From: Dissophora ornata
Lineage: Eukaryota > Mortierellomycota > Mortierellomycetes > Mortierellales > Mortierellaceae
Reading direction: 5' to 3'
Assembly (NCBI GenBank): GCA_025201705.1
Contig: MU617187.1
Coordinates: 1 to 19,837, forward strand
Length of the DNA: 19,837 bases
The position numbers were made by a program, and so were the translations under genes. Shown here in pieces: positions 8,096 through 16,382 of this stretch. The notes beneath the pieces were generated by a model, which ran no database searches, was not told where the DNA came from, and worked only from the letters and a program-made list of their open reading frames with translations. The stretch's first letter is position 1, and each line of letters starts with the position of its first letter.

Positions 8096-9371
8096 ATGCG
8101 CGTCATTACAATTCCCGTTCTTGAAGGTAAAAGACCCTCCCTATTCAAACAGTCCCACCGCAGGCCCAACACCTTTTATCGACTTGAATACAAGCTACTT
8201 GGCGTGAAGCTGTGCTACTGAATGCAGCGCATACCTTTCGTTTTTTTTTGGGAGGGGGGCCGATACTTGGGCAAGGAATATGTATGCGGCTGGAGGAGAA
8301 GGGAACAAACGACTAGTAAATTCGTGGAGTTGCTCTCACAAATTGATGTTCGCGTCTTTGTGCACCAAACATGTCCCCCAGAACACCATGTGTGAAGTGT
8401 CATTTGTCATTTCTGAACCTCTGCTCTTGTTTTTGCTCCAACATCCCACAGATAACTACTCGTACATCATCCTCGATGAAAACACCTCCGAAGCCGCAGT
8501 GGTCGACCCTGTCGAGCCCCAAAAGCTCATGCACATCCTGCAGCATCTCGGCGCAAAGCTGACCTCGGTCCTTTGCACACACCACCACTGGGATCATGCT
8601 GGAGGCAACATCGAGCTGATTTCTAAGAAGCCCGGTCTGGCAGTCTATGGAGCGGATGCTCGAATCCCCGAGATCAATTACGTGGTCAAGGACAAAGAAG
8701 AGTTCAAGATTGGAAATGTCACTATCCAAGCGTTGTGGACGCACTGCCATACCAAGGGCAGTATCAGCTACTATGCAACGGATGGAACTGACCGGGCCGT
8801 GTTTACAGGCGACACGCTTTTCCTGAGTACGGTTTACTGTCTGCAAAGAAACCGGCCATTGGGCCAATGTGGGAGCAAGTGTGCAAGATGTATTAATTAT
8901 ATTTTTTTTTCCTGCTCAACTGCAGGTGGCTGCGGGCGCTTCTTCGAGGGCACAGCTGCTGACATGTACAACAGCCTTTTGCACATCCTCGCAACTCTCC
9001 CAGTAGAAACTAAGGTCTACTGCGGGCACGAGTACACAAAGGCCAACCTCCAGTTCGCACACCATGTCGAGCCGGATAACCCTCATGTTACCCAAAAGCT
9101 TCAGCTGTGCATGGACGAGAGTGTCAAGATCACGGTCCCTGGAACGATCGGCGAGGAGTTGCTGTGCAATCCTTTCCTTCGAGTCAAGTACGTCTCTATC
9201 ATAGTTGTCTTTTCTGGACTCTCTGTTGTGTATGTGGTTTTCGACATGGTGCATTAACATGCTTTTCTCTCATCTATCATTCACAGCGAGCCCTCCCTGC
9301 AGGCATTCACTGGAAAGAGCGATCCAATTGATGTCATGCACGTCTTGCGAGAGCTAAAAAACACCTTTTAA
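8096..9371 (+). CDS. Hydroxyacylglutathione hydrolase (glyoxalase II), cytosolic type
   Basis: Four exons (8096-8126, 8452-8826, 8926-9187, 9287-9371) join to a 250-residue protein, close to the cytosolic human enzyme. It hydrolyses S-D-lactoylglutathione to D-lactate and glutathione, completing methylglyoxal detoxification. The metallo-beta-lactamase motif THHHWDH supplies H54, H56, D58 and H59. H110 (THCHT), D131 (GDTLF) and H170 (CGHEY) complete the binuclear metal site. R244 and K247 match the C-terminal glutathione-binding pair, and Y172 is kept. The human Lys and Tyr near CGKFYEG are Arg140 and Phe142 here. No targeting peptide precedes MRVITIPVLEDNY, so it should be cytosolic. Exon 1 is only 31 bases and is supported by the conserved junction E|DNYSY. 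The metal-site sequence THCHT has His where many homologues have Pro or Gly context. Confidence 0.93.
8127..8451 (+). other. Intron 1 of glyoxalase II (325 bases)
   Basis: Donor GTAAAA after GAAG and acceptor ..CCCACAG. Joining G|AT gives Asp in the conserved EDNYSY start. It is more than three times longer than the other two introns of the gene and includes a short T-run and G-run (about 8241-8260). Confidence 0.85.
8827..8925 (+). other. Intron 2 of glyoxalase II (99 bases, stop-free)
   Basis: Donor GTACGG and acceptor ..CAACTGCAG, with a T-run 20-30 bases before the acceptor. Removal joins GDTLFL to SGCGRFFEGT, the standard family sequence. It is a multiple of three and has no in-frame stop. 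Confidence 0.9.
9188..9286 (+). other. Intron 3 of glyoxalase II (99 bases)
   Basis: Donor GTACGT and acceptor ..CATTCACAG. Joining AA|C gives Asn in NPFLRVNEPSLQ, matching the family. Unlike intron 2 it has an in-frame stop (about 9255). Confidence 0.9.
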
Positions 9372-9635
9372 CTCAAAAACTCCCCCACGAAAGAATAGAA
9401 TAGAATAACCAACTGCAAGGGGATGCCAAGACGGAGCTGGCCTCTATCTTTATCATCCCCTCAGATTAACAGATTTATTTCGAAATTAAAATACTTTTGT
9501 GTTTTGTAGCCTTCAGCAGTCACTGAAGAAAAAAAAAGAAAAAAGAAATCAAAACATTGGGTGGTATTCAAGGTGCTACTGAGAGACAGAGAGAGATTCA
9601 ACCTCATCCCCATCGACACTCGACTCTCCATCGCC

Positions 9636-10720
9636 ATGGCACCCAAGTACAAAAAGACAAAGCTAAAGTCTGCGCTCGTGAAGCTGCAGGACACTCACCA
9701 GAAGCGCCAGCGCGCAACAGAGATCCGCGACATGAAGGAGGCAGCTCTCGCCGCAGGTCCTAAGAAGGCTCAACAATCGGGTCCCAATGGTGCCGCTTCA
9801 ACTGCACCTACGAAGGCACAAAAGAAGGCCATGTCGAAACTGCCTCCACCACCTTACAATGGCAACGACACAATCCTACTGGTCGGAGAAGCCAACTTTT
9901 CGTTCGCCAAGTCTCTTGCCTTGGAGATCCTGAACCGCGGTGACACCATCACAGCCACGACCTTGGATTCTTTCACGAAAATGACGGAGAAGTACACAGA
10001 TGCACAGCAGAATGTCAAAGACTTGGAGGATGCCGGTGCAACAGTCTTGTTTGAGGTGGATGCCACAAAGCTGAATAAGATCAAGAGCTTTAAGGGAAAG
10101 CGCTTTTCAAAGATCGTCTTCAACTTTCCTCACGCAGGTATGGATTCGCCACCTATGGAGCTAGTGCCCAAGGAAATTGCAGCGCTTTCGTGTTCATGGA
10201 TTGGGAAAGAAACAGGAACGAAATTGAAATAGTCTCTAACTCTTCTGTCGCCACAATCTCTCTTCCTCTCTACAAAGGTGCCGGTATCAAGGATCAGGAC
10301 CGTAATGTCGTCAGCAATCAAAAGTTGATGCGTGCTTTCTTTGAATCGGCCACCCCGTTCCTCACAGACACGGACGTCGGAGACAGGAAGCCTGGAGAGA
10401 TCCATGTAACAGTCAAGACTGGACTACCTTATGATCTCTGGAATATCAAGCGATTGGCGACTGGAAGTGGGTTGTTGGGCAACAAAACTTCGTTCCCTTT
10501 CAAGCCTCAACAATACCCCGGATACGAGCATCGCCGAACGATCGGATTCAAGGATGGTGTGAGTCAGGGTGACAATGTTGAGATTGTGGACAAGAGCCCA
10601 AAGACATTTGTGTTTGTCAAGAGGGTGGCTAAGGAAGCCGATATGGCCAAGGAGCAAGAGACTGCCGATATCAAGAAGAGGAAGAGGGCCGGCGAGGATG
10701 TGTCAGATGACGAGGAGTAA
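9636..10720 (+). CDS. 25S rRNA (uridine-N3)-methyltransferase, Bmt5-like (DUF2431)
   Basis: Exons 9636-10137 and 10278-10720 encode 314 residues. The start is ATG in a good context (GCCATGG); an upstream open extension lacks an ATG. A Lys/Arg-rich N-terminus with Ala/Gln linkers (1-70) suits nucleolar/ribosomal localisation. The Rossmann-type SAM-binding motif is VGEANFSF (83-90); NFPHAG (163-168) is followed by GIKDQDRN, then HVTVKTGLPYDLWN and YPGYEHRRT. All are hallmarks of the DUF2431 family. Yeast Bmt5 makes m3U at position 2634 of 25S rRNA. The motif-I loop has Ala where many homologues have Gly (VGEGNFSF). The C-terminus is a charged Lys/Arg-then-acidic tail. It follows glyoxalase II on the same strand, 264 bases away, with no sign of functional linkage. 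Confidence 0.92.
10138..10277 (+). other. Intron of the Bmt5-like gene (140 bases)
   Basis: Donor GTATGG, pyrimidine-rich tract (TCTCTCTTCCTCTC) and acceptor ..TACAAAG. Joining G|GT gives Gly and restores NFPHAGAGIKDQDRN, conserved in the family. Confidence 0.92.
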
Positions 10721-12638
10721 AACGTCGTCTCGCGTTGCATTGTCTAGGTCGTCTGCTTTCTTTTTCTTTTTCTTTTTTTCTTTCCCACCTTTAGAACCCT
10801 GTACAATAGTTTTTGGCATTCCCCTTAAAAGCAAAAAAGAGCAATAATCCCCTGAAAGTGATTAGCATACTCAGTGCCTACTTTATGAGAGTGGCTGACA
10901 TGGTGCTCTTCTCGATCCCTTATTTACCAATCGCGATCGATGTTTGCGATATGTTGTTGACTTTGGTTATTGGATACCGGTGGCGAAAAAGGGGGGTCCT
11001 CTCGATTTCGACTTTTATTTTTAGTAAAATTACGCGTTCTTCTATTTTTTATTTTCCCAACAGACTTGGCTCTGGGATACCAGCAGAGCAACCTTGGGCA
11101 GCTGTTGTTTAACGAGCGATACTTACAAAGTGAAGGGGGGCTGGTGCGCAAAAAGGTATTGTGGTCAAAAGAAAAAAAAAAAAGATCATCTCGGTAGCTC
11201 TCTGCGCATTGCAAGCGATCAACCCCTGCTCCGTCTATCCCTGCCCTTGCATACATACATGCATGCACGCAAACCATGAATTATGCGAACGTAGTTGCCA
11301 GCATGACACCGTGCAGCGCGCTACTCAACAATAGAGGGTAAAGACGAGAGTCTTCGGACGACAACAGATCACGCTCGACGCAAGACTGCAGCGCGGAGAA
11401 ATAGACAAAAGCAGTAGAGAGGGGAAAACAGAGAGAGCGTAAACTTAAAGCTCAGTCGGATGACGAAGCTCAAACACGGAGCACGCATAGACCGTTGTTT
11501 TGTTCAGTCCCATCAACAACTCGACAACGTTCAGCCCCTTTTTGCCAAATGCGGATCTGTCATCCACGGGCAAATATGTCTCGGAGAGGGTCATGGCAAC
11601 GCGCCAGCTTGCAGCTATGCGCCGCTATGGCTGCGATATAGCGATGCAAGTGCACCATCGTGCACGGGCTGTTTATGCAAAAGACTTGATCGTCAATGAA
11701 CATGGCTGATCAGGCCGACCCCTCCTCGCCTAGGCCAATCGCGCAAGGATCGAAAGAACTGGCAGCCCTCTGGTTTTTAGAACTCCGCCTGCAAAAGGTC
11801 GATTAGGATCTGGAATATCGACATTGCAGGTGTGTTGCACGGGAAATGGCACATGGTGAAGCAATGGGCCACCAAAGGTTAATACTTCGCTGCCTCTGGA
11901 GCGGAATGCAACATAACTCCTCTGTCTTCGCCACCTTTGTGCCCATGTGTCCCCTTGCACCAAACAGCGTGCTCTAATTCTCCCGACCCTGTTTGTTTAT
12001 TTGTTGATTGCGTTGATTTTTTTGATTGCTGCAGCGAGCAGACGGATTATCGGTGTTTACTCAATGCAAGACAGTTACACACTGACCTTTTGAACAGTTC
12101 CAGATTTACTTGTAACACTTCCTAATGACCGTAACTCCTTGTTTGTTATTTCACACTAATCTTGTCCACCAACAGCTCTTATTATTTTTTTTTCACGTCC
12201 TCCGTATCACAAGCACAGTTCTTCCCTGATAGCTAATCATCGTCCATTTCCGTAGCGTTGTCTTGCCGTAAATAAACAAAACGGACATGCATAGAGACGG
12301 GGGAAAGAGGTGACGCGCGACTGAATCCTAAACAGAACCATGCGCGTAAAACTCGCCGAGGCATGTTGAGAGCACCCTGCGACGGTAATGTCTTCCAGGG
12401 TGGCAAAACATTTGCAGACAAACATGCGTCCTCTGTGCTATTTCTCATGCACATTTTGTAGCCCAAGCAACACCCTGTTCTTGCCCATCTTTACAACCTC
12501 TTGATCTTCTCTTTCTTCCTTTCTTTCTCACTCTTCTCTCTCCCTCTCCTCTTCACTTTTCTTCGTTTCCTCCGAGTCCGACTTTGATCTTCTCGTCGAT
12601 TGCCATCCCTCCTCACCCACCCCTACTTGCTTTACTCC

Positions 12639-12662
12639 TCTCTCTCTCTCTCTCTCTCTCTC
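12639..12662. repeat. (TC)12 microsatellite in a pyrimidine-rich promoter/leader
   Basis: Twelve perfect TC units, followed after CC by more TC units, inside a 200-base pyrimidine-rich stretch about 540 bases before the polyQ-protein start codon. Confidence 0.9.
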
Positions 12663-12852
12663 CCTCTCTCTCGCTTTGTATTATATCTTTAACCTAATCC
12701 ACCACCGGTAAACACCACCGCATACACACATATCCTTCATAATCCAACGGTCCACCCACGAAACTCGCGCTTACTTTGCCCACTCCAAATTGCCTCTTAT
12801 TTCCCCAACTGGAACCTCGCCATCAACGACTGTATCAACCTCCTTTTGATAC

Positions 12853-12864
12853 ATGTCGCTTTAG
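12853..12864 (+). promoter_or_regulatory. Possible minimal upstream ORF (ATG TCG CTT TAG)
   Basis: A four-codon ORF (Met-Ser-Leu-stop) sits in the presumed 5' leader of the polyQ gene, upstream of the leader intron. It would be transcribed only if initiation occurs before about 12850, which is not known. Confidence 0.3.
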
Positions 12865-12956
12865 TGCCTGCACTCTAGTTTACTTAGTCACCCATCCTAC
12901 AAGAGAGAAATCTCCTGTTCCCTGCAAGCTCAGTCCAGCAAACTTTCCTCAATAAG

Positions 12957-13130
12957 GTAAATATTGCCCCCGAGGTACCAAGGCACCAAGGATTGTGTCT
13001 GCAATTCGCAGCACTGGACGCACATGGAAGCGGACACCGCGTAGTCGTGGTGGTTGGAATCTTAAATTTGAAACTAACGGGTGAAGTGGGTTACGACACC
13101 CGCCTCTTTTGCTCTTATTTTTTTTACCAG
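12957..13130 (+). other. Probable 5' UTR intron of the polyQ-protein gene
   Basis: A good donor (AAG|GTAAAT) and acceptor after a T-rich tract (TTTTTTTTACCAG) bound 174 bases just before the ATG at 13199. Splicing would remove an ATG at 13024 that opens a six-codon frame. Nothing upstream is coding, so this would be a leader intron. Confidence 0.55.
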
Positions 13131-13198
13131 GACCCGCAGCCTACTTTTAATCCGTAAACAGTTTCTATAGTCTTAATACTTCATTGCATAATCATACC

Positions 13199-16135
13199 AT
13201 GGCACCCCTTCGATCCATCGCCTCAGTCGACACTCTACCCCACCTTCCCCGCCCGCAGCATTCCTTTCTCCATAAAAACATGCCACCACTACCACAGCAA
13301 CATCAGCAACCTACCCATTTTGCCATGGCCAAGGACTCTGTCGCCACTTTTTCACATCCCTCCCCAGCTCCCTCTCCCCCTCCTTCCCAGGGCAGCATGT
13401 CTCGCCGGTCTATGTCGCCCATGAATGGCGCAGCCTCTGCTATGAGGAACTTTCTTTTGCGGAGGAGAGGCACCAGCACTAGCTCCATCTCCACCAAAAG
13501 CGACGTAGTCAACCGCAGCCATCTAAGGGATAACCTCCACGAGTCACCGTCGTCCTCGCCAATGCAGCACTTTGTTTTTGTTGGTGGCTATGGTGTCGTG
13601 CCCGGAACGACAACTGTCATCTATGACTCGGATATTGCAGTATCTGAGGCCAACACCCCAACTGTACCCGACTTTCGATCCTCCATCTTCATGGCCGGTC
13701 CAGGAACTAATAGCTCCATTGTATCTATGGGCGACTATGACTACGCGCTTATGGCAGCAACAACAGCTTCGTTGGGAAAGTTGGAAGCTGAGGCTACCCA
13801 ATCCTTTCCCCGAGCTATGACCACAAGCGTCAGCAGAGGCCGCGCTCCTTCCTTATCCAATTCATCTCGCACCAGTCATTCGCGCCATGCATCTATGATG
13901 TCTGATGTAAATACAACCTCCACCGCAACAACCTCGACGACCACTTTGGGTGCCACCTCGGCCTATAAGAACTCTGGCAGGAAATCCTTGTCTTTCGACA
14001 GCCTTCGAGCCGGCAAGTCAAATACTGCATCTAAAGCGGAGAAAGATGGTGGGGAAGCCGTTTTTAGCGTCGACCCATTCATGGAGCCATCCTCGGTCGG
14101 CCCTCTCGATATTCTTAATGATTCCGAAGAAGGAGGCAAAGATGAGCAATGCATGGATATCTGGAGCGGTAGTATGAATAGTGAGCTATCTTGGTCATTG
14201 GATGCGACTGACTTGCCGGCAGACAGCTTCAAGCTCCAGTTCCGCCTTGATGATGTGCAGTACGAGGCACAGCAGAAGGAGCTGCATGAGCAACAACAGC
14301 TACAGCAGCAGCTAGAGCAGCAGCGGCAATGGCAGTGGCAGCAGCAACAACAACAACAAAAGGAAGAGCAAGAGCAAAAGGAGCAAGAGCAGCTTCGAAA
14401 ACAGCAGCTCGAGAAGCAGCAGCAGCAGCTCTACCAGAACTCTGTCAGCCTTCTTCTCGCAGGGAAACTGATCAGCAGCAACAAGAAAATGACTGCCAGC
14501 AACAGCAAAAACAGCAGCGCTACTGACAGCAGTAACAACAAGAGCACTAAGCCACGACACCATCCGAGCGAGGCCGGTCTTTCGGACAAGGCTGAAGTCC
14601 CTTCGGGTACTGACTTTCAGGCTACCGAAGAGGCTGTGGAAGCGGTGGAGAAGGAAATCATGGTCCTGCGAAGCAAAGAGATCGTCATCCCACAATCTAA
14701 TATCATCGAGGCTGCCTTGCCGCTTACAAGCAGCAGTGACAGTGTCGCTGTCGTCTCCAGCAACTCCTCGCCTACTCAGTTCTACGACTCACTACAGACA
14801 CGACATGCGTTGCGCACGTTCCTGACAAATACCGAGCGCCAGTTTGACGAAATGGTCGAGTACGGATTCCCCTGCAAACAGGCAGCCAAGAACTATCGCT
14901 ATCTCACGTTGCGTATCACGCTGACGCCATGGCACGCGAGAGCGGATGAGGCAAAGTTGTATGGCGCCTCTGCTAGCATGCCTGGAAAGCAGACACAGTT
15001 CAAGGCCATGGTCAACAAGTTTTTTTCGCGTTCAGGTGGAGCTTATGTTGCTCCTGCTACAACTTCTTCCCTGCCGCCTTCTCAGAGAGCGCGACCTTCC
15101 GGTGCTCCTCGAGCATACTCCGACCAGAGTCTCCGGTCTCCGCGCCGCACGGACAGTCTCAGCAGTGACAAGACAAATCCCCGTGGCGCTGCTTCACCTG
15201 TGCCCACTGGGTCCGAGAGAAGTCGCCGCCACGGAAGGGACTACAGCTATGCTAAGCAACTCCAAGCTGAGGAGATGAATGGCAGCAGTCCAATCCCGAG
15301 CCAACCCCAACCCCAAACCCAGAAGCAGGAGCGACGTAGCTCGCGCTACCCGCACCAGCTGCATGCTTTGCACCAAGAGCAGGTTCGCCGCGAGCAGCAA
15401 CTGCAACTGCAAGCGCCGATGCCGCAAACTTTGTTGCGCACATCCTCCAGGTCTGACGCCTCGCTTGTGTCTCCACCCTACCCTGCCCCACCTTCGCGTT
15501 CCAGCTCAGTCTCAGCTATAGATGAGACGGTCGAGCATGTCTACGAATGCTACCAGATTGTCGGCGCCGAAAATATCTACAAGGTTGGTTCGCAGCAACA
15601 ACAAGAGAGGGCTAGAAGCGTCACACCCATGCGCCAAGGTTCCGATTCCCCTCCCACCTACAGCAGATGGATGGCTGATCGTCCTCTATCCATGGGACCA
15701 CCACCGCCTTTGATGCCACCACCACCTCCACCCCGCGTCAACTCCAAGAACCGGCGCCGACGCGCTTTAACTATTGCTACTGGCGCTGCGCATCCCGCAG
15801 GTTCTGTTGCGGATGCAGTTGCAGCCACCGCAAGCCTCGCAGCTATCGCCAAGGCGGCACAGTTCAGAACCAGCCAGTACTGTCCACCACCTCAGCTGCT
15901 CAGCACACCCTATGAGGACCAAGAGGACTCGAATCAGTATGACCAGGAGGCCGAGGCCTACTTTGAGACGAGCATGGATTTCCATAATCAGGAGCACAAA
16001 GAAGTTGGAGAGGTTGATGGAGAGGACTATCATTATAATCGTCAGGAGAGTGTGGAGGCGGTGCAGGCTGGCGGATGCTGGCGTCCTATCCAGAATCGCC
16101 AGACGGCCGCCATGAAGACCTATGCGTTTCCATAA
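13199..16135 (+). CDS. Large disordered polyQ/Pro-rich fungal protein of unknown function
   Basis: A single exon encodes 978 residues from ATG 13199, in an ideal context (ACCATGG); five more codons upstream are open but begin with TTG. Most of the chain is Ser/Thr/Pro/Gln-rich and probably disordered. A Gln/Glu-rich, partly helical segment spans about residues 357-412, with WQWQQQQQQQ inside. The one compact-looking block, about residues 530-590, contains RTFLTNTERQFDEMVEYGFP and LTLRITLTPWHARADEAKLYG, which reminds me of a short conserved block in uncharacterised filamentous-fungal proteins; that is recollection, not a search. Arg/Ser-rich stretches follow, then a polyproline stretch (PPPPLMPPPPPP, about 830-845) that could bind profilin, SH3 or WW domains. 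No enzyme, membrane segment or signal peptide is seen. Confidence 0.8.
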   Translation: MAPLRSIASVDTLPHLPRPQHSFLHKNMPPLPQQHQQPTHFAMAKDSVATFSHPSPAPSPPPSQGSMSRRSMSPMNGAASAMRNFLLRRRGTSTSSISTKSDVVNRSHLRDNLHESPSSSPMQHFVFVGGYGVVPGTTTVIYDSDIAVSEANTPTVPDFRSSIFMAGPGTNSSIVSMGDYDYALMAATTASLGKLEAEATQSFPRAMTTSVSRGRAPSLSNSSRTSHSRHASMMSDVNTTSTATTSTTTLGATSAYKNSGRKSLSFDSLRAGKSNTASKAEKDGGEAVFSVDPFMEPSSVGPLDILNDSEEGGKDEQCMDIWSGSMNSELSWSLDATDLPADSFKLQFRLDDVQYEAQQKELHEQQQLQQQLEQQRQWQWQQQQQQQKEEQEQKEQEQLRKQQLEKQQQQLYQNSVSLLLAGKLISSNKKMTASNSKNSSATDSSNNKSTKPRHHPSEAGLSDKAEVPSGTDFQATEEAVEAVEKEIMVLRSKEIVIPQSNIIEAALPLTSSSDSVAVVSSNSSPTQFYDSLQTRHALRTFLTNTERQFDEMVEYGFPCKQAAKNYRYLTLRITLTPWHARADEAKLYGASASMPGKQTQFKAMVNKFFSRSGGAYVAPATTSSLPPSQRARPSGAPRAYSDQSLRSPRRTDSLSSDKTNPRGAASPVPTGSERSRRHGRDYSYAKQLQAEEMNGSSPIPSQPQPQTQKQERRSSRYPHQLHALHQEQVRREQQLQLQAPMPQTLLRTSSRSDASLVSPPYPAPPSRSSSVSAIDETVEHVYECYQIVGAENIYKVGSQQQQERARSVTPMRQGSDSPPTYSRWMADRPLSMGPPPPLMPPPPPPRVNSKNRRRRALTIATGAAHPAGSVADAVAATASLAAIAKAAQFRTSQYCPPPQLLSTPYEDQEDSNQYDQEAEAYFETSMDFHNQEHKEVGEVDGEDYHYNRQESVEAVQAGGCWRPIQNRQTAAMKTYAFP
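14266..14436 (+). repeat. CAG/CAA-rich region encoding a Gln/Glu tract
   Basis: Imperfect CAG/CAA/GAG codons encode a mixed Gln/Glu/Lys/Leu tract in the 978-residue protein. Mixed CAA and CAG codons suggest a selected protein tract rather than pure repeat slippage. The reverse strand gives a spurious poly-Leu frame. Confidence 0.85.
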
Positions 16136-16271
16136 GGTCTTTTTATTCAATGTTCTTGTAATGACTACCTTTGATGACCCACCTTTGACGATTTTTAATG
16201 ACTCCCCCTGCCCTTTGCTGTAAATATATTTTCTGTACATTCGTAATCATTTCTGCACAAACACATCACAA

Positions 16272-16277
16272 AATAAA
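16272..16277 (+). terminator. AATAAA poly(A) signal of the polyQ-protein gene
   Basis: A canonical AATAAA lies 137 bases after the stop codon, followed by T-rich sequence, and about 105 bases before the end of the convergent gene. Confidence 0.55.
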
Positions 16278-16358
16278 CATTTTATAACATTCTAGCATTA
16301 AAAGATGAGACTCTAGTGATCAATGCTTTTGTGCGGAGCAAAACAGTTTATCGTGATT

Positions 16359-16370
16359 TATATGCATATA
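16359..16370. terminator. AT-rich palindrome TATATGCATATA between convergent genes
   Basis: A perfect 12-base palindrome, overlapping a second one (CATATATG), lies 13 bases before the stop codon of the minus-strand membrane-protein gene. The AT-rich block could supply 3'-end efficiency elements on either strand; this is inferred from composition only. Confidence 0.35.
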
Positions 16371-16382
16371 TGTATATTTTAG

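Larger units (their letters stand above)
10721..12956. other. Gene-poor region and promoter of the downstream polyQ gene
   Basis: It begins with the T-rich 3' region of the Bmt5-like gene (about 10757-10790). From about 10850 to 12480 I see only short open frames without family motifs, splice-supported extension or convincing codon use; those near 11460-11709 and 12233-12466 were considered and set aside. From about 12500 it is strongly pyrimidine-rich and includes a TC microsatellite, typical of a fungal promoter/leader. No tRNA, rRNA or transposon was recognised. Confidence 0.5.

Noticed and set aside
8280..8451. Upstream extension of glyoxalase II as an unspliced N-terminus
   Set aside because: The family N-terminus is supplied by the small exon at 8096-8126; this stretch is intron 1.
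11460..11709. Overlapping plus frames of 69-79 codons
   Set aside because: Two overlapping frames, no family features, poor codon bias and no splice partners.
13184..13198. Five-codon N-terminal extension of the polyQ protein
   Set aside because: The codon at 13184 is TTG, not ATG; the ATG at 13199 has an ideal ACCATGG context.
14312..14695. Minus-strand poly-Leu frame resembling a membrane segment
   Set aside because: It is the antisense of CAG/CAA glutamine codons in the polyQ gene.
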